Positions 8,913 through 18,174 of a stretch of DNA of 64,000 nt are shown here, piece after piece (position 1 is the first letter of the stretch; each line of letters opens with the position of its first letter). The stretch covers positions 1,111,501 through 1,175,500 of the forward strand of contig NZ_CP030104.1 in the NCBI RefSeq assembly GCF_003269425.1, given 5' to 3'. Both the position numbers and the translations under genes were made by a program. The notes under the pieces were generated by a model. That model did no database searches, had not been told where the DNA came from, and was given only the letters and a program-made list of their open reading frames with translations. The stretch is from Flagellimonas maritima. GTDB taxonomy: Bacteria; Bacteroidota; Bacteroidia; Flavobacteriales; Flavobacteriaceae.

Positions 8913-11072
8913 TTACAGGTTTGCTTTGATAAAATCGGTCATTTTGGTATAGAGGTGCAATCGTGTATTTCCGCCATAGATTCCGTGGTTTCTATCTGGA
9001 TAAATGGCCCAATCAAACTGTTTGTTGGCCTGTACCAACGCTTCGATCATGCGCATGGTATTCTGCACGTGTACATTGTCGTCGCCAGAACCGTGCACCA
9101 ATAAATATTTTCCTTTTAAGAGTTCCGGATAATTGAACGGAGAATTATTATCATATCCGCTAGCATTTTCTTGCGGGGTCTGCATGTAACGTTCCGTATA
9201 AATGGTATCGTAAAAACGCCAAGAAGTTACTGGTGCCACGGCAATCGCCATTTCAAAGACATCATTACCCTTTAACAAACAATTGGTGGACATAAAGCCT
9301 CCATAGCTCCAGCCCCAAATACCAGTTCTGTTCTCATCGATATACGGTAGTTCGCTCAGTTTTTTTGCAGCGGCGATTTGGTCTTCAACCTCATACTTTC
9401 CCAATTCTTTTTGGGTGACCTTTTTAAAGTCACGACCTTTCAATCCCGTGCCACGGCCATCTACACAAGCTATAATATAACCTTCCGAAGCCAATAATTG
9501 ATGCCAATAATCGTTAGAGCCCAACCATCTGTTTGCTACTTGCTGCGAACCCGGTCCACTATACTGAAACATAAAAAGTGGATACTTTTTTGTACTATCA
9601 AAATTTGCAGGTTTGATCATGTACATATTCAAATCGTTCCCATTAATATTGATGGTAGAGAATTCTTTTGGGCTTAATTCATATTCCTCCAATTTATTAT
9701 CCAAGATGGAATTGTTCTTGATTTCTTTTATTTTTTCTCCATCTTCGGCCTTGTGCAGCGTGTATTGATACGGTGTGGTAGCATCAGAAAATGTGTTGAT
9801 GAAATAGGTGTAGTTCGCACTAAAATCAGCTGTATTGGTACCTGTTCTGGTTGTCAGCTTTTTCTTTTTCTTGCCATTCGTTCCAATACTGTATACATCT
9901 CTGTTTATGGAGCCGTTTTCCGTAGATTGATAATAGATTCTATCCTCATTTTGGTCGTAACCGTAATAGTTGGTCACTTCCCATTCTCCTTGGGTTACCT
10001 GGTTCATTAACTTTCCATCCTCATTGTAAAGATAGATGTGGTTATAACCATCTTTTTCACTGGTCCAGATAAAACTATCATCTGCCAAAAAAGTGAGGTT
10101 ATCCGTGACATCAACATATGCATTGTCCTTCTCTTCAATCAATGTTGTGACTGTATTGTCCTTTGCATTGACCTCATGAAGTTTTAAATGGTTTTGATGG
10201 CGGTTAAGGGTTTGAACGCTCAAATGATTGGGATCGTTCATCCATTTTATTCTAGGTACGTAATAGGCATCTCCTAAATTAATGTCCGATCTATTTCCTG
10301 AAGCCACATCATACATATGTAATGAAACTTTAGCATTTTCCTCTCCTGCTTTGGGGTATTTAAACTCATGCTGATAGGGATACAGTTCCTGACCATATAC
10401 GTCCATTGAAAAATGGGGCACGTTTGTTTCGTCAAAGCGTAGGAATGCAATCTTGGTTCCGTCACTGTTCCAATCAAAGGCGCGTACAAAGGCAAATTCC
10501 TCTTCGTATACCCAATCCGTAACCCCGTTTATTATAGTTCCTTTAGTACCATCTGTTGTAATTTGCTTTGTGTTATTTGCCGCTATTTCAAATACATACA
10601 GGTTATTGTCCCGCACGTATGCTACTTTTGAACCATCTGGGGAAAGCAAGGGTTCTTGGATTTTCTGATCCGAAATCTTAACGATATCCTTACTGGCCAC
10701 ATCATAAACGTAGAAGATTCCCAATTTTGAACGCCTGAATATTGCTTCGGTTTCCGTGGCAAGTATTATTTTGGATTCATCGGCACTGAACGTATAAGAA
10801 CTAAAAAAGGGAACCTCTTCCGAAGAGGCCACAATGGTCTCTATTTTTTCCGAAGTTTTATAGTCATACTTGTCCAAGCTACTGGAGCGTGGCGAACGGT
10901 CAAAATTTAAGATAGTGTATTGTTCCCCATTTTTCATGGAACGGAGCACGTCCATATATTCGGCCCTAAATGTACCGCCCCAGATATCTTCCAAGGCAAT
11001 TTTTTTCTTTTGTGCTATAGTTATGGTTAAAAATCCGAAAGTGAACAAGAACAGAAGGAACTGTTTTCTCAT
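8913..11072 (-). CDS. S9B dipeptidyl peptidase IV-type serine peptidase
   Basis: The product is secreted or periplasmic and releases N-terminal dipeptides, often X-Pro. The 719 residues begin with a signal peptide (hydrophobic to about residue 20, TIAQ cleavage). A DPP IV beta-propeller (about 95-480) and an alpha/beta-hydrolase domain (about 500-719) follow. The catalytic Ser is in GWSYGGFMS, the Asp in VHGSGDDNVH and the His in DRNHGIYGG. The Glu motif of DPP IV can be seen in DWVYEEEF. It is transcribed ahead of the POT transporter, so the pair forms a small peptide-utilisation operon. Confidence 0.94.
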   Translation of the reverse strand: MRKQFLLFLFTFGFLTITIAQKKKIALEDIWGGTFRAEYMDVLRSMKNGEQYTILNFDRSPRSSSLDKYDYKTSEKIETIVASSEEVPFFSSYTFSADESKIILATETEAIFRRSKLGIFYVYDVASKDIVKISDQKIQEPLLSPDGSKVAYVRDNNLYVFEIAANNTKQITTDGTKGTIINGVTDWVYEEEFAFVRAFDWNSDGTKIAFLRFDETNVPHFSMDVYGQELYPYQHEFKYPKAGEENAKVSLHMYDVASGNRSDINLGDAYYVPRIKWMNDPNHLSVQTLNRHQNHLKLHEVNAKDNTVTTLIEEKDNAYVDVTDNLTFLADDSFIWTSEKDGYNHIYLYNEDGKLMNQVTQGEWEVTNYYGYDQNEDRIYYQSTENGSINRDVYSIGTNGKKKKKLTTRTGTNTADFSANYTYFINTFSDATTPYQYTLHKAEDGEKIKEIKNNSILDNKLEEYELSPKEFSTININGNDLNMYMIKPANFDSTKKYPLFMFQYSGPGSQQVANRWLGSNDYWHQLLASEGYIIACVDGRGTGLKGRDFKKVTQKELGKYEVEDQIAAAKKLSELPYIDENRTGIWGWSYGGFMSTNCLLKGNDVFEMAIAVAPVTSWRFYDTIYTERYMQTPQENASGYDNNSPFNYPELLKGKYLLVHGSGDDNVHVQNTMRMIEALVQANKQFDWAIYPDRNHGIYGGNTRLHLYTKMTDFIKANL

Positions 11073-11210
11073 GAAGTAAAAAATTGATTAAAAACCATCA
11101 AGTTTACTAATATTTATTCAGAATATATACTGAACTCATTTAAACTTTTTCAATTGAACTCATTTAAACTTTTTCCATTTGCTAAAAATTGGCTTATTGC
11201 ACCGATTTTT

Positions 11211-11267
11211 GTCATTCTGTAGCCATGCTGCCTACGCTTCCGTTCAGACGGATGCAAAAAGAATGAC
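11211..11267. repeat. Inverted repeat GTCATTCT ... AGAATGAC
   Basis: Perfect 8 bp outer arms (11211-11218 and 11260-11267) enclose about 40 bp that include GTAGCCATGCTGCCTACG. It sits inside the MITE-like stretch. Confidence 0.55.
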
Positions 11268-11346
11268 TTCAAATGGACATAAAATGACTGATTTTTGCCT
11301 TAAAGCAATAAATTTCTGATTGTCGTAATCATTCATAAAACTAATC

Positions 11347-11429
11347 GTCACCCTGAATTCATTTCAGGGTCCCATCACAAAATATTGATCTGAAACTATT
11401 ATGTGATGCTGAAACAAGTTCAGCATGAC
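11347..11429. repeat. Inverted repeat GTCACCCTGAATT ... GTTCAGCATGAC
   Basis: The left part (GTCACCCTGA, CATTTCAGGG, ATCAC) is mirrored by GTGATGCTGAAACAAGTTC and AGCATGAC. Each half also contains its own small palindrome. This style is common as an intergenic repeat in Bacteroidota genomes. Confidence 0.6.
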
Positions 11430-11558
11430 GACAAAACTATATCATGACAAAAAACGGACATTCAATAAAAGTTTAATGAGTTCACATTGATATTACGATT
11501 GTAATGAGAATTAAAAAACCGATCGTAATCGAACAAAAGCCAAAAGCTTCAATATCCT

Positions 11559-11566
11559 TATATTTG
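11559..11566 (+). promoter_or_regulatory. Putative -7 element TATATTTG ahead of mvaA
   Basis: TATATTTG is a perfect match to the Bacteroidota -7 consensus TAnnTTTG and lies 19 bp before the mvaA ATG. No good TTG is present at the -33 spacing. Just upstream are dyads around ATTACGATTGTAAT. Confidence 0.45.
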
Positions 11567-11585
11567 AGGCCTTTAACCAAACATT

Positions 11586-12902
11586 ATGAGCACTCCTGTC
11601 GAAGGGTTTTCCAAACTTTCCAAAAATCAAAAAATTGACTGGTTAGTAACCAATTACACCAAAAATCCCGAGGAATCAAAAAAAATATTGGAACGGTATT
11701 GGAACAATGACACGGCCGTTCAAAAGCTTCACGATGAATTCATAGAAAACACGATTTCCAATTATTACCTACCATTTGCCGTAGCACCGAATTTTTTGAT
11801 CAACGGAAAGCTATATGCCATTCCCATGGCAATCGAGGAAAGCTCCGTAGTTGCGGCAGCGAGCAAAGCTGCCAAATTCTGGTTGGAACGTGGCGGCTTT
11901 AAAGCCGAAATACTAGGTACGGAAAAAGTAGGGCAAGTTCATTTTATTTTTAATGGCGATAGCACTAAACTGCGTCAATTTTTCAATACCATAAAACCTG
12001 AATTTTATAAGGACACTGCTTCCATTACTAAAAGTATGGAAAAACGTGGCGGAGGTATCAGCGACATCCAACTTAGGGACCTTAATTGTAAAATTGAAGG
12101 CTACTATCAATTGCACTGCACTTTTGAGACCTTGGACGCTATGGGTGCAAACTTTATCAACTCCTGTTTGGAACAGTTTGCAAAAACGTTGCAAGAAAGT
12201 GCCGCTTCCTACACTAACTTCACCGATGAAGAAAAGGCCATTGAGGTCGTCATGAGCATATTATCCAACTATGTCCCCAATTGTTTGGTAAAGGCGGAAG
12301 TGAGCTGCCCGGTCGAAACACTGCTTGGAGAAACCATATCATCCAAGGAGTTTGCAAAAAAAATGGTTCGGGCCGTGGAAATTGCAAAAGCCGAACCTTA
12401 CAGGGCCGTGACCCACAACAAAGGTATCATGAACGGTATCGATGCCGTGGTGCTCGCTACAGGAAACGATTTTAGGGCCGTGGAAGCAGGAATTCATGCA
12501 TATGCCGCAAAAGATGGAAGCTATTCTAGTTTAACCCATGCCAGCATTGAAGATGGTGTTTTCAGATTTTGGATTGAAGTACCTTTAGCTTTAGGTACGG
12601 TAGGAGGATTAACCTCACTTCACCCCTTGGTAAAATTAGCTATGGAGATTTTACAAAATCCGACGGCTAAAGATTTGATGCAAGTAATTGCGGTAGCGGG
12701 CCTAGCGCAAAATTTTGCCGCAGTACGTTCTTTGGTTACCACGGGCATACAAAAAGGACATATGAAAATGCACTTGCTCAACATGCTCAACCAAATGGGC
12801 GCAACGGAAAACGAAAAGCAGCAGCTTGTGGATTACTTTAAGGATAAAACAGTTACCAACGCTTCTGTTAGGGAAGCTTTGGAGAAGATTCAGGCCAGCT
12901 AA
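11586..12902 (+). CDS. mvaA: Hydroxymethylglutaryl-CoA reductase, class II type
   Basis: The enzyme interconverts HMG-CoA and mevalonate with NAD(P)H. In this setting it most likely acts in the biosynthetic direction to supply isoprenoids. The 438 residues match class II enzymes. Motifs seen are the substrate-binding stretch around residues 55-90 (ENTISNYYLPFAVAPN, PMAIEESSVVAAAS), DAMGANF, the catalytic Lys and Asp region NKGIMNGIDAVVLATGND, and the catalytic His in IQKGHMKMH. Its stop shares one base with the next ATG. Mevalonate kinase and diphosphomevalonate decarboxylase lie 45 kb away. Confidence 0.94.
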   Translation: MSTPVEGFSKLSKNQKIDWLVTNYTKNPEESKKILERYWNNDTAVQKLHDEFIENTISNYYLPFAVAPNFLINGKLYAIPMAIEESSVVAAASKAAKFWLERGGFKAEILGTEKVGQVHFIFNGDSTKLRQFFNTIKPEFYKDTASITKSMEKRGGGISDIQLRDLNCKIEGYYQLHCTFETLDAMGANFINSCLEQFAKTLQESAASYTNFTDEEKAIEVVMSILSNYVPNCLVKAEVSCPVETLLGETISSKEFAKKMVRAVEIAKAEPYRAVTHNKGIMNGIDAVVLATGNDFRAVEAGIHAYAAKDGSYSSLTHASIEDGVFRFWIEVPLALGTVGGLTSLHPLVKLAMEILQNPTAKDLMQVIAVAGLAQNFAAVRSLVTTGIQKGHMKMHLLNMLNQMGATENEKQQLVDYFKDKTVTNASVREALEKIQAS

Positions 12903-13810
12903 TGGAAAAAGAATTTTACAGTAATGGAAAGTTATTGCTCTCAGGTGAGTATGTTGTCTTGGATGGTGCCTTGAGCCTTGCAATACCAACAAAATTTGGG
13001 CAATCCTTAAAAGCGACCATAACAAATACAGGATTTTTAGAGTGGGAAAGTTTTGACGAAACCAACGCCGCTTGGTTTAATGGAAGTTTCGATATAAAAA
13101 ATCTAAAGGTAATCGACACTACAGATATAAACGTTGCCGAAACATTACAAGGTTTATTAACAGAAGCCAAATCACAAAATTCCCAATTCTTGGAGAATTC
13201 ATTGGGTTTAAAGGTGGAAACCAAACTTACTTTTCCACAAATATGGGGACTGGGCACCTCTTCCACACTCATAAACAATATTGCCCAATGGGCAGAAGTG
13301 GACGCATATCGATTGCTATGGAATGCCTTTGGCGGCAGTGGATATGATATAGCTTGCGCACAGCACGACCGAGCGATTCTGTATCAAAAACAAAACAATG
13401 TGCCTAAGGTTGAAGAAGTAACATTTCATCCTCCTTTTGCAGATTCAATATACTTTGTCCATCTCAATCAAAAGCAAAGCAGCAAAGAGGCTATTGCAAC
13501 GTATAGGAAACAGCAGTTTAATAGTCATGAATTGATTACTGAAGTTTCTAATATTACCAAAAAGTTGGTGAATACGGCAACTCTTCCAGAGTTTGAATCC
13601 TTAATACTACTGCATGAAGACATTTTGTCCAAAGTATTGGGGTTGGAAACTGTAAAGTCCAAATTTTTTCCTGATTTTGAAGGAGCCATGAAAAGTCTCG
13701 GTGCATGGGGAGGGGATTTTATCATGGTAACTGGCGATGCAGATGTTCCAAGTTATTTTAGAACAAAAGGGTTTGAAACTGTTGTTCCATTTATTGATAT
13801 GGTACTTTAA
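12902..13810 (+). CDS. GYDIA-family GHMP kinase, candidate phosphomevalonate kinase
   Basis: This is a small-molecule kinase of the GHMP fold. The 302 residues start with NGKLLLSGEYVVLDGA, which resembles the N-terminus of phosphomevalonate kinases. The ATP loop appears as WGLGTSSTL near residue 115, and the GYDIA signature (GGSGYDIACAQHD) near 150. A late glycine-rich LGAWGGDFIM closes the fold. It is translationally coupled to HMG-CoA reductase (stop TAA and ATG share base 12902). Because the window also encodes mevalonate kinase and mvaD but no classical phosphomevalonate kinase, that role is an inference. The family name is known; the substrate is not proven. Confidence 0.85.
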   Translation: MEKEFYSNGKLLLSGEYVVLDGALSLAIPTKFGQSLKATITNTGFLEWESFDETNAAWFNGSFDIKNLKVIDTTDINVAETLQGLLTEAKSQNSQFLENSLGLKVETKLTFPQIWGLGTSSTLINNIAQWAEVDAYRLLWNAFGGSGYDIACAQHDRAILYQKQNNVPKVEEVTFHPPFADSIYFVHLNQKQSSKEAIATYRKQQFNSHELITEVSNITKKLVNTATLPEFESLILLHEDILSKVLGLETVKSKFFPDFEGAMKSLGAWGGDFIMVTGDADVPSYFRTKGFETVVPFIDMVL

Positions 13811-13815
13811 AAACG

Positions 13816-13843
13816 TAAAAAAAAGCCTCCATTTTGGAGGCTT
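13816..13843 (-). terminator. Intrinsic terminator of the ppiD operon
   Basis: The stem AAGCCTCC/GGAGGCTT has a five-base loop (13831-13835). Read on the minus strand, it is followed by a run of eight T. It lies between the convergent GHMP kinase and ppiD genes and may act weakly in the plus direction too. Confidence 0.85.
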
Positions 13844-13869
13844 CATACTTTTTGGTTGTTTCGTTGCTT

Positions 13870-15990
13870 CTAGTAAAACGTAGCTCTTTTATCTTCAATA
13901 TCCGCTTTTTCTTTTAGCGCATTATAAACTTCATTGTTTACCCTATTCGATGCATTGGTTTTTAGCGAATTTGCATATGTACTGAAGTTATCAATTTTTG
14001 GAGCGTCCTCTTTTTTGGTAACCTTCAACATAAAAACGCCTGTTTCTCCTTCTATTAAGCTGGAAGTTTTGCCTTCTTCGAGAGCAAAAGCTGTACCGAC
14101 GACCAATGGTTCACGTCCTGCTCCCGGTATTGTTGGAGATTTCATGGTAAGAGCCGAAGCATTTGAAACTGTAACATTATTGTCCTTTGCAAAAGCATCC
14201 ATGTCTTTGCCCTGATTGGCAAGCATAATCTTTTCTGCTTTACGTTCTTTTCTGATTTTTGGCAATGCTGTAGCAGATGCATCTTCTGAAGCCATCAAAC
14301 CTTCTTCATACTTCTTTGTCAACTGTACTACGGCATAGCCATTATTAATATTAAAACGCTTAATGGCGCCCACCTCAGTATCTTCATTGAAAGCCCATTG
14401 TACTATGCCGCGTTGTGCGGAAAGGCCAGGAAGATTCTCATCCATTTCCTTTACTTTATTGACCGGCCTTACTGTTAGGTCAGACTCTTTTGCAATAGTG
14501 CTAAAAGATTCTGGTTCTGCATCGATAGCGGACATTTCAAATTTTGTAGCGTCGGTGAACAATGTATTCACGGTTTCTTCCGAGGGTTCAACTTCTCTTG
14601 AAAGCGTAGCTATCTGCACTACATCTTGTTTGTCATCTACTTTGATTACGTGAAAACCAAAATCAGTTTCTACCAAACCGATGGTCCCCACTTCATTCCC
14701 AAAAGCAAAATCATTAAAAGCATCTGCCATTACACCTTCTTGGAAATAACCCAAATCCCCACCTCTTGGTGCGGATGGACCGTCTGAGTTCTCCCTTGCC
14801 AATGTTGTGAACACAGCCCCCTCTTTTTTTGCCTCTGCTAAAATTTCCTTTGCTTTTTGTTCAGCTTCCTCTTTTGTCCTGGTAACATTTGGATTTGCTC
14901 TTGCTGCACCCTCATAGGCGAATAAAATGTGGCTTGCCTTGACAGTTCCATTAGGCTTTTTGTCCATCATCTTGGAAATCCTGAAAAAATTACCATCCCG
15001 ATAAGGCCCATATATATCACCTACATTTAATGACATTAGACTATCTGCCACAACTGACGGTAAATCTTTTTTTGCTTTATAAATGGTATCAAACTTTGTG
15101 TCTGAATTTCTATCTAAAAAAGCCGCTACATCCTCTGTGTTTCTAAATCCGGCAATAGTATCTGTAGTATTTGTTTCTTGAATATATTCAACACTGTCAT
15201 CAAGAAGTAAGGCAATAGCATTTTCTACTGCCTTTTCATCATCCAATGATGCTTTTTCCTCAAAATATACAAAACGAACGTCCCTTGCTTTTTCCTGCTT
15301 AAAGTCCTCTTTATGATCGTTCATGTAGGACTCTATCTCTTTTTTTGAAACTTGGATAGTGCTATCCGGTATAGAACTGTAAGGCACGCGCACATATTGA
15401 ATGTCTACTTTCTGGTTGGACATTTTATAATCAAACTCACCTTCTGATAGTGTTGCTCCCACACCCCCTTTTATCAAATTAAAATACATACGTTCTTTTG
15501 CAGACTGTATAATATTCTTTTCATCCTGCAACCAGGCATCGTAACGAAGTGGGTCATTTGCTTTCCAATCTGCAATGGCACTTTTAAAAATTTCTACATT
15601 AAATATGCCGTTCTCATCTTGAAAATCAGGAATCTGTGCATAACCTGAAGTTTTGACGAATTCAACGATCTGATCATTTTCAACATCTATGCCCAAATCT
15701 TCAAACTGTTGTCCAAGAATCTCTTCTCTAACTTTTTGATCATATACACGACTGACCAACTGTGTGGACGATAAATTAGGTCCAAATCTTCTGGATGCAT
15801 TCTCCACATCCCTTCTAAATTCATCTATGGAAATACTTTCCCCATTTACTTCTGCCACTGCGGAGCCTACTTTGGTACCCGCAAAATCATTGCTGGTAAA
15901 AACACCAGATATTACAAATGCAAACAACGCTAGACCGATAATTAAAATCAGTACGGTAGTTCGTTTTCTAATATTCTCTAATATTGCCAT
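13870..15990 (-). CDS. PpiD-like periplasmic peptidyl-prolyl isomerase/chaperone
   Basis: This is a membrane-anchored periplasmic folding factor for outer-membrane and secreted proteins. The 706 residues have one N-terminal transmembrane helix (about 12-32, IGLALFAFVISGVF). A SurA_N-like chaperone region follows, then a parvulin PPIC domain at about 350-460 (VKASHILFAYEG, SDGPSAPRGGDLGYF, GFHVIKVDD). The C-terminal region to the end is chaperone-like. It is the last gene of the coaX-to-ppiD operon and is followed by a strong terminator. Length and layout fit the PpiD group better than SurA. Confidence 0.92.
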   Translation of the reverse strand: MAILENIRKRTTVLILIIGLALFAFVISGVFTSNDFAGTKVGSAVAEVNGESISIDEFRRDVENASRRFGPNLSSTQLVSRVYDQKVREEILGQQFEDLGIDVENDQIVEFVKTSGYAQIPDFQDENGIFNVEIFKSAIADWKANDPLRYDAWLQDEKNIIQSAKERMYFNLIKGGVGATLSEGEFDYKMSNQKVDIQYVRVPYSSIPDSTIQVSKKEIESYMNDHKEDFKQEKARDVRFVYFEEKASLDDEKAVENAIALLLDDSVEYIQETNTTDTIAGFRNTEDVAAFLDRNSDTKFDTIYKAKKDLPSVVADSLMSLNVGDIYGPYRDGNFFRISKMMDKKPNGTVKASHILFAYEGAARANPNVTRTKEEAEQKAKEILAEAKKEGAVFTTLARENSDGPSAPRGGDLGYFQEGVMADAFNDFAFGNEVGTIGLVETDFGFHVIKVDDKQDVVQIATLSREVEPSEETVNTLFTDATKFEMSAIDAEPESFSTIAKESDLTVRPVNKVKEMDENLPGLSAQRGIVQWAFNEDTEVGAIKRFNINNGYAVVQLTKKYEEGLMASEDASATALPKIRKERKAEKIMLANQGKDMDAFAKDNNVTVSNASALTMKSPTIPGAGREPLVVGTAFALEEGKTSSLIEGETGVFMLKVTKKEDAPKIDNFSTYANSLKTNASNRVNNEVYNALKEKADIEDKRATFY

Positions 15991-16074
15991 TTTACTGCTT
16001 GTTTTCTATAAATTGAGTGGGCGAAAATACCATTTTCTTTTCAAATAGGAAAGCTAAAACAATGATGGAAATTC

Positions 16075-17364
16075 TTAATCCTCACCTGTGACGCTTACGC
16101 TTACCAAATCAATTTTTGTGTTCGATACTTCGAGAACGTGGAAGAGAAAATTATCTATTCTTATTTCGGAATCCAATTCTGGAATTTCTCCCGTCTCGTT
16201 CATGATCAAACCGCCCAAGGTTTCATATTCGTCGCTTTCCGGTAGCCCGAGCTTGTAGTTTTCATTAAGATAATCAACTTCCAAACGTGCAGAGAATTTG
16301 TACACGTTTTCGCTAAGTTGTTCTTCATGCAAATCCGTAGTATCGTGCTCATCTTCAATTTCACCGAACAACTCTTCAATAATGTCTTCTACGGTCATAA
16401 TTCCTGAAGTTCCTCCATATTCATCCAAAACCACAGCTATGCTTTTATGTTTTTTGGTCAGTACGTTCAGAATATCTTGTATTAGCATGGTTTCGGGAAC
16501 AAACTCTACGGGAAGTAAAATATTCTTGATCGTTTTAGGCTTTTTAAAGAGCTCGTAGGAGTGAACGTACCCTATAATTTCGTCTATACTTTCTTTATAA
16601 ATCAAAATTTTTGAATACCCTGTTTCTGAAAAAAGTTTGGTAAGGTTTTTTGGTGTTTCGTCAATTTCTACAGCAGTAATCTCTGTTCTGGGAACCATCA
16701 CCTCCCTAGCTTTTACAGTGGAAAATTCCAATGCATTTTGAAATATCTGAATCTCAGAATCTACTTCATCTTCTTCCTCCACAGTTTCCATTTGTTCTGT
16801 AATATAATCCCCAAGTTCCATTTTACTAAAGGCGAGTTGGACTTCGTCACCATCAGTTTTGAAAAATACACGAAGGATAAAGTCCGACACCTTTATCACG
16901 AACCAAGAAATGAACGAAAACAAAACATAAAAGATATACGCTGGGATAGCAAAAGCTTTTAAAAGTGTATTGGAATATATCTGAAACAGCACTTTTGGCA
17001 AAAATTCTGCTGTAACTAAAATCACCAAGGTAGAAATTATGGTCTGCGAGAGTAAACTGAAATCCGTCAAGAAAGAATTTAAGAACTCATTGGAAGTTGG
17101 CACAAGACTTTGAAACCATATCATAAGTTCCTCCCCCATGAAAAGACCATATATCACCAAAGCTATATTGTTGCCAATAAGCATTGTAGCGATAAATTTA
17201 GAAGGTTTCTCCGTTATCCATGTCAATACTTTGGCAAAAAAGCCTTCTTGCTTTTTTTCAATTTCGATGTGGATTCTGTTCGCCGAGATAAAAGCAATCT
17301 CCATTCCCGAGAAAAAGGCGGAAAAGATCAATGAAAGGATTATAATGATCAATGAACTGTCCAA
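16075..17364 (-). CDS. CNNM/CBS-pair membrane protein (hemolysin C-like family)
   Basis: This is a predicted inner-membrane ion-transport or efflux-associated protein. The 429 residues have a DUF21/CNNM membrane domain with about four helices (residues 1-165). A pair of CBS domains follows (about 205-335; GYVHSYELF, VLDEYGGTSGIMTVEDIIEELFG is the usual end of the second CBS, quoted here as VVLDEYGGTSGIM and DIIEELFGEIEDE). A CorC_HlyC domain closes the C-terminus. Gliding protein GldE has the same layout, but the neighbours here are envelope genes rather than gld genes, so a paralogue is more likely. It starts 2 bp after the small membrane gene ends. Confidence 0.9.
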   Translation of the reverse strand: MDSSLIIIILSLIFSAFFSGMEIAFISANRIHIEIEKKQEGFFAKVLTWITEKPSKFIATMLIGNNIALVIYGLFMGEELMIWFQSLVPTSNEFLNSFLTDFSLLSQTIISTLVILVTAEFLPKVLFQIYSNTLLKAFAIPAYIFYVLFSFISWFVIKVSDFILRVFFKTDGDEVQLAFSKMELGDYITEQMETVEEEDEVDSEIQIFQNALEFSTVKAREVMVPRTEITAVEIDETPKNLTKLFSETGYSKILIYKESIDEIIGYVHSYELFKKPKTIKNILLPVEFVPETMLIQDILNVLTKKHKSIAVVLDEYGGTSGIMTVEDIIEELFGEIEDEHDTTDLHEEQLSENVYKFSARLEVDYLNENYKLGLPESDEYETLGGLIMNETGEIPELDSEIRIDNFLFHVLEVSNTKIDLVSVSVTGED

Positions 17365-17366
17365 GA

Positions 17367-17570
17367 TTATTGCTGGCTATCTTTTTTGCGTTGTTCAAAT
17401 TTTTTATAGTAATGTCTTCTAAAGAAAAACATAAATATTGTGATTACTGCCAAGAAAATAAAAATGTAAGCTCTATTTCTATCCACTCCCCATAAGTTAA
17501 AAGCCATGAAGGCAGATAATATTCCTATCACCAAATTGATATAAACAGTATATTTCAAGTATTTTCCCAT
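17367..17570 (-). CDS. Small two-helix membrane protein
   Basis: The 67-residue product has two hydrophobic helices (about 9-27 and 34-49). A strongly basic C-terminal tail ends in KKFEQRKKDSQQ and is likely cytoplasmic. No named domain is recognised. It sits between lptC and the CNNM/CBS gene with gaps of 3 and 2 bp, so it is almost certainly translated as part of this operon. The role is unknown; a small accessory subunit for either neighbour is possible but unproven. Confidence 0.8.
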   Translation of the reverse strand: MGKYLKYTVYINLVIGILSAFMAFNLWGVDRNRAYIFIFLAVITIFMFFFRRHYYKKFEQRKKDSQQ

Positions 17571-17573
17571 GAT

Positions 17574-18173
17574 TTATTCTTCTTTTAGGGTCATGAGACC
17601 ATATGTTTTATGTGCATTAAAGAAAGTAAAGTCCCTGTTGAAATCCATGCCCTCCCCGTCCATTATTGTACCATCTTGGGGATTTGTGTATGTAAAGGTC
17701 TCTTCGGTAAAAATCCAATTATTGGCCCTATCGTAAAATAACTGTGGGGTTTCCAGTTTTTTACCATCATGGCTCTCTATTATAACATTACCCTGCAAAT
17801 CTATCAAGTTGGTCTGTGAGTACACAATTCCATAATCTGCCGTAATCACACTTTTTTGATTTTTTTCATCATAGAAGTCTACCTTTAATCCTTCTGGGAA
17901 GGTACGATATTTGAAATCTTGATTATCAAAATCCTCAGTGACAGGACTGCTTAAAACGGCAATAACCCTGGAATCAGATTCATCTTCCGTATTCATTTCA
18001 TCGACAGTTTCCGTGTAGGTCAATGTAAAATTTTGGGCGATACCTTGTGGAAAAACTGGTTTTACCGCTTCTTCGCCGACCCTTTTATAGTTGTCCTGAC
18101 AGGATATAAAAAGGATTGCCACGGTAAAGACCGTGGCAAAATATTTTAAATTATATATTGTTTTCTGTTTCAC
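17574..18173 (-). CDS. lptC: LPS export ABC transporter periplasmic protein LptC
   Basis: LptC receives lipopolysaccharide from LptBFG at the inner membrane and passes it to the LptA bridge. The 199-residue product has an N-terminal hydrophobic stretch ending in a possible lipobox (ILFISC). A LptC/OstA-like beta region with repeated short strands follows (GLKVDFYDEKNQKSVITADY, TNLIDLQGNVII, DGKKLETPQLFYD). The latter two motifs are typical of the family, including the LxGNV strand. Its ATG lies 1 bp after the stop of the TPR gene. Confidence 0.88.
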   Translation of the reverse strand: MKQKTIYNLKYFATVFTVAILFISCQDNYKRVGEEAVKPVFPQGIAQNFTLTYTETVDEMNTEDESDSRVIAVLSSPVTEDFDNQDFKYRTFPEGLKVDFYDEKNQKSVITADYGIVYSQTNLIDLQGNVIIESHDGKKLETPQLFYDRANNWIFTEETFTYTNPQDGTIMDGEGMDFNRDFTFFNAHKTYGLMTLKEE

Positions 18174-18174
18174 G

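Larger units (their letters stand above)
11131..11483. mobile_element. MITE-like composite repeat with terminal inverted repeats
   Basis: The 510 bp between 11073 and 11585 have no gene. A 24 bp unit starting TGAACTCATTTAAACTTTTT occurs twice in tandem (11131-11154, 11155-11178). An inverted copy lies at 11466-11483 (AAAAGTTTAATGAGTTCA, one base shorter in the A run). Between them lie two further inverted repeats. The arrangement resembles a non-autonomous element of about 350 bp. No transposase or clear target-site duplication is seen, so the mobile label is inference. Confidence 0.4.

Noticed and set aside
11131..11178. Tandem direct repeat as a CRISPR start
   Set aside because: Only two adjacent copies with no spacer between them, and no cas genes anywhere in the window.
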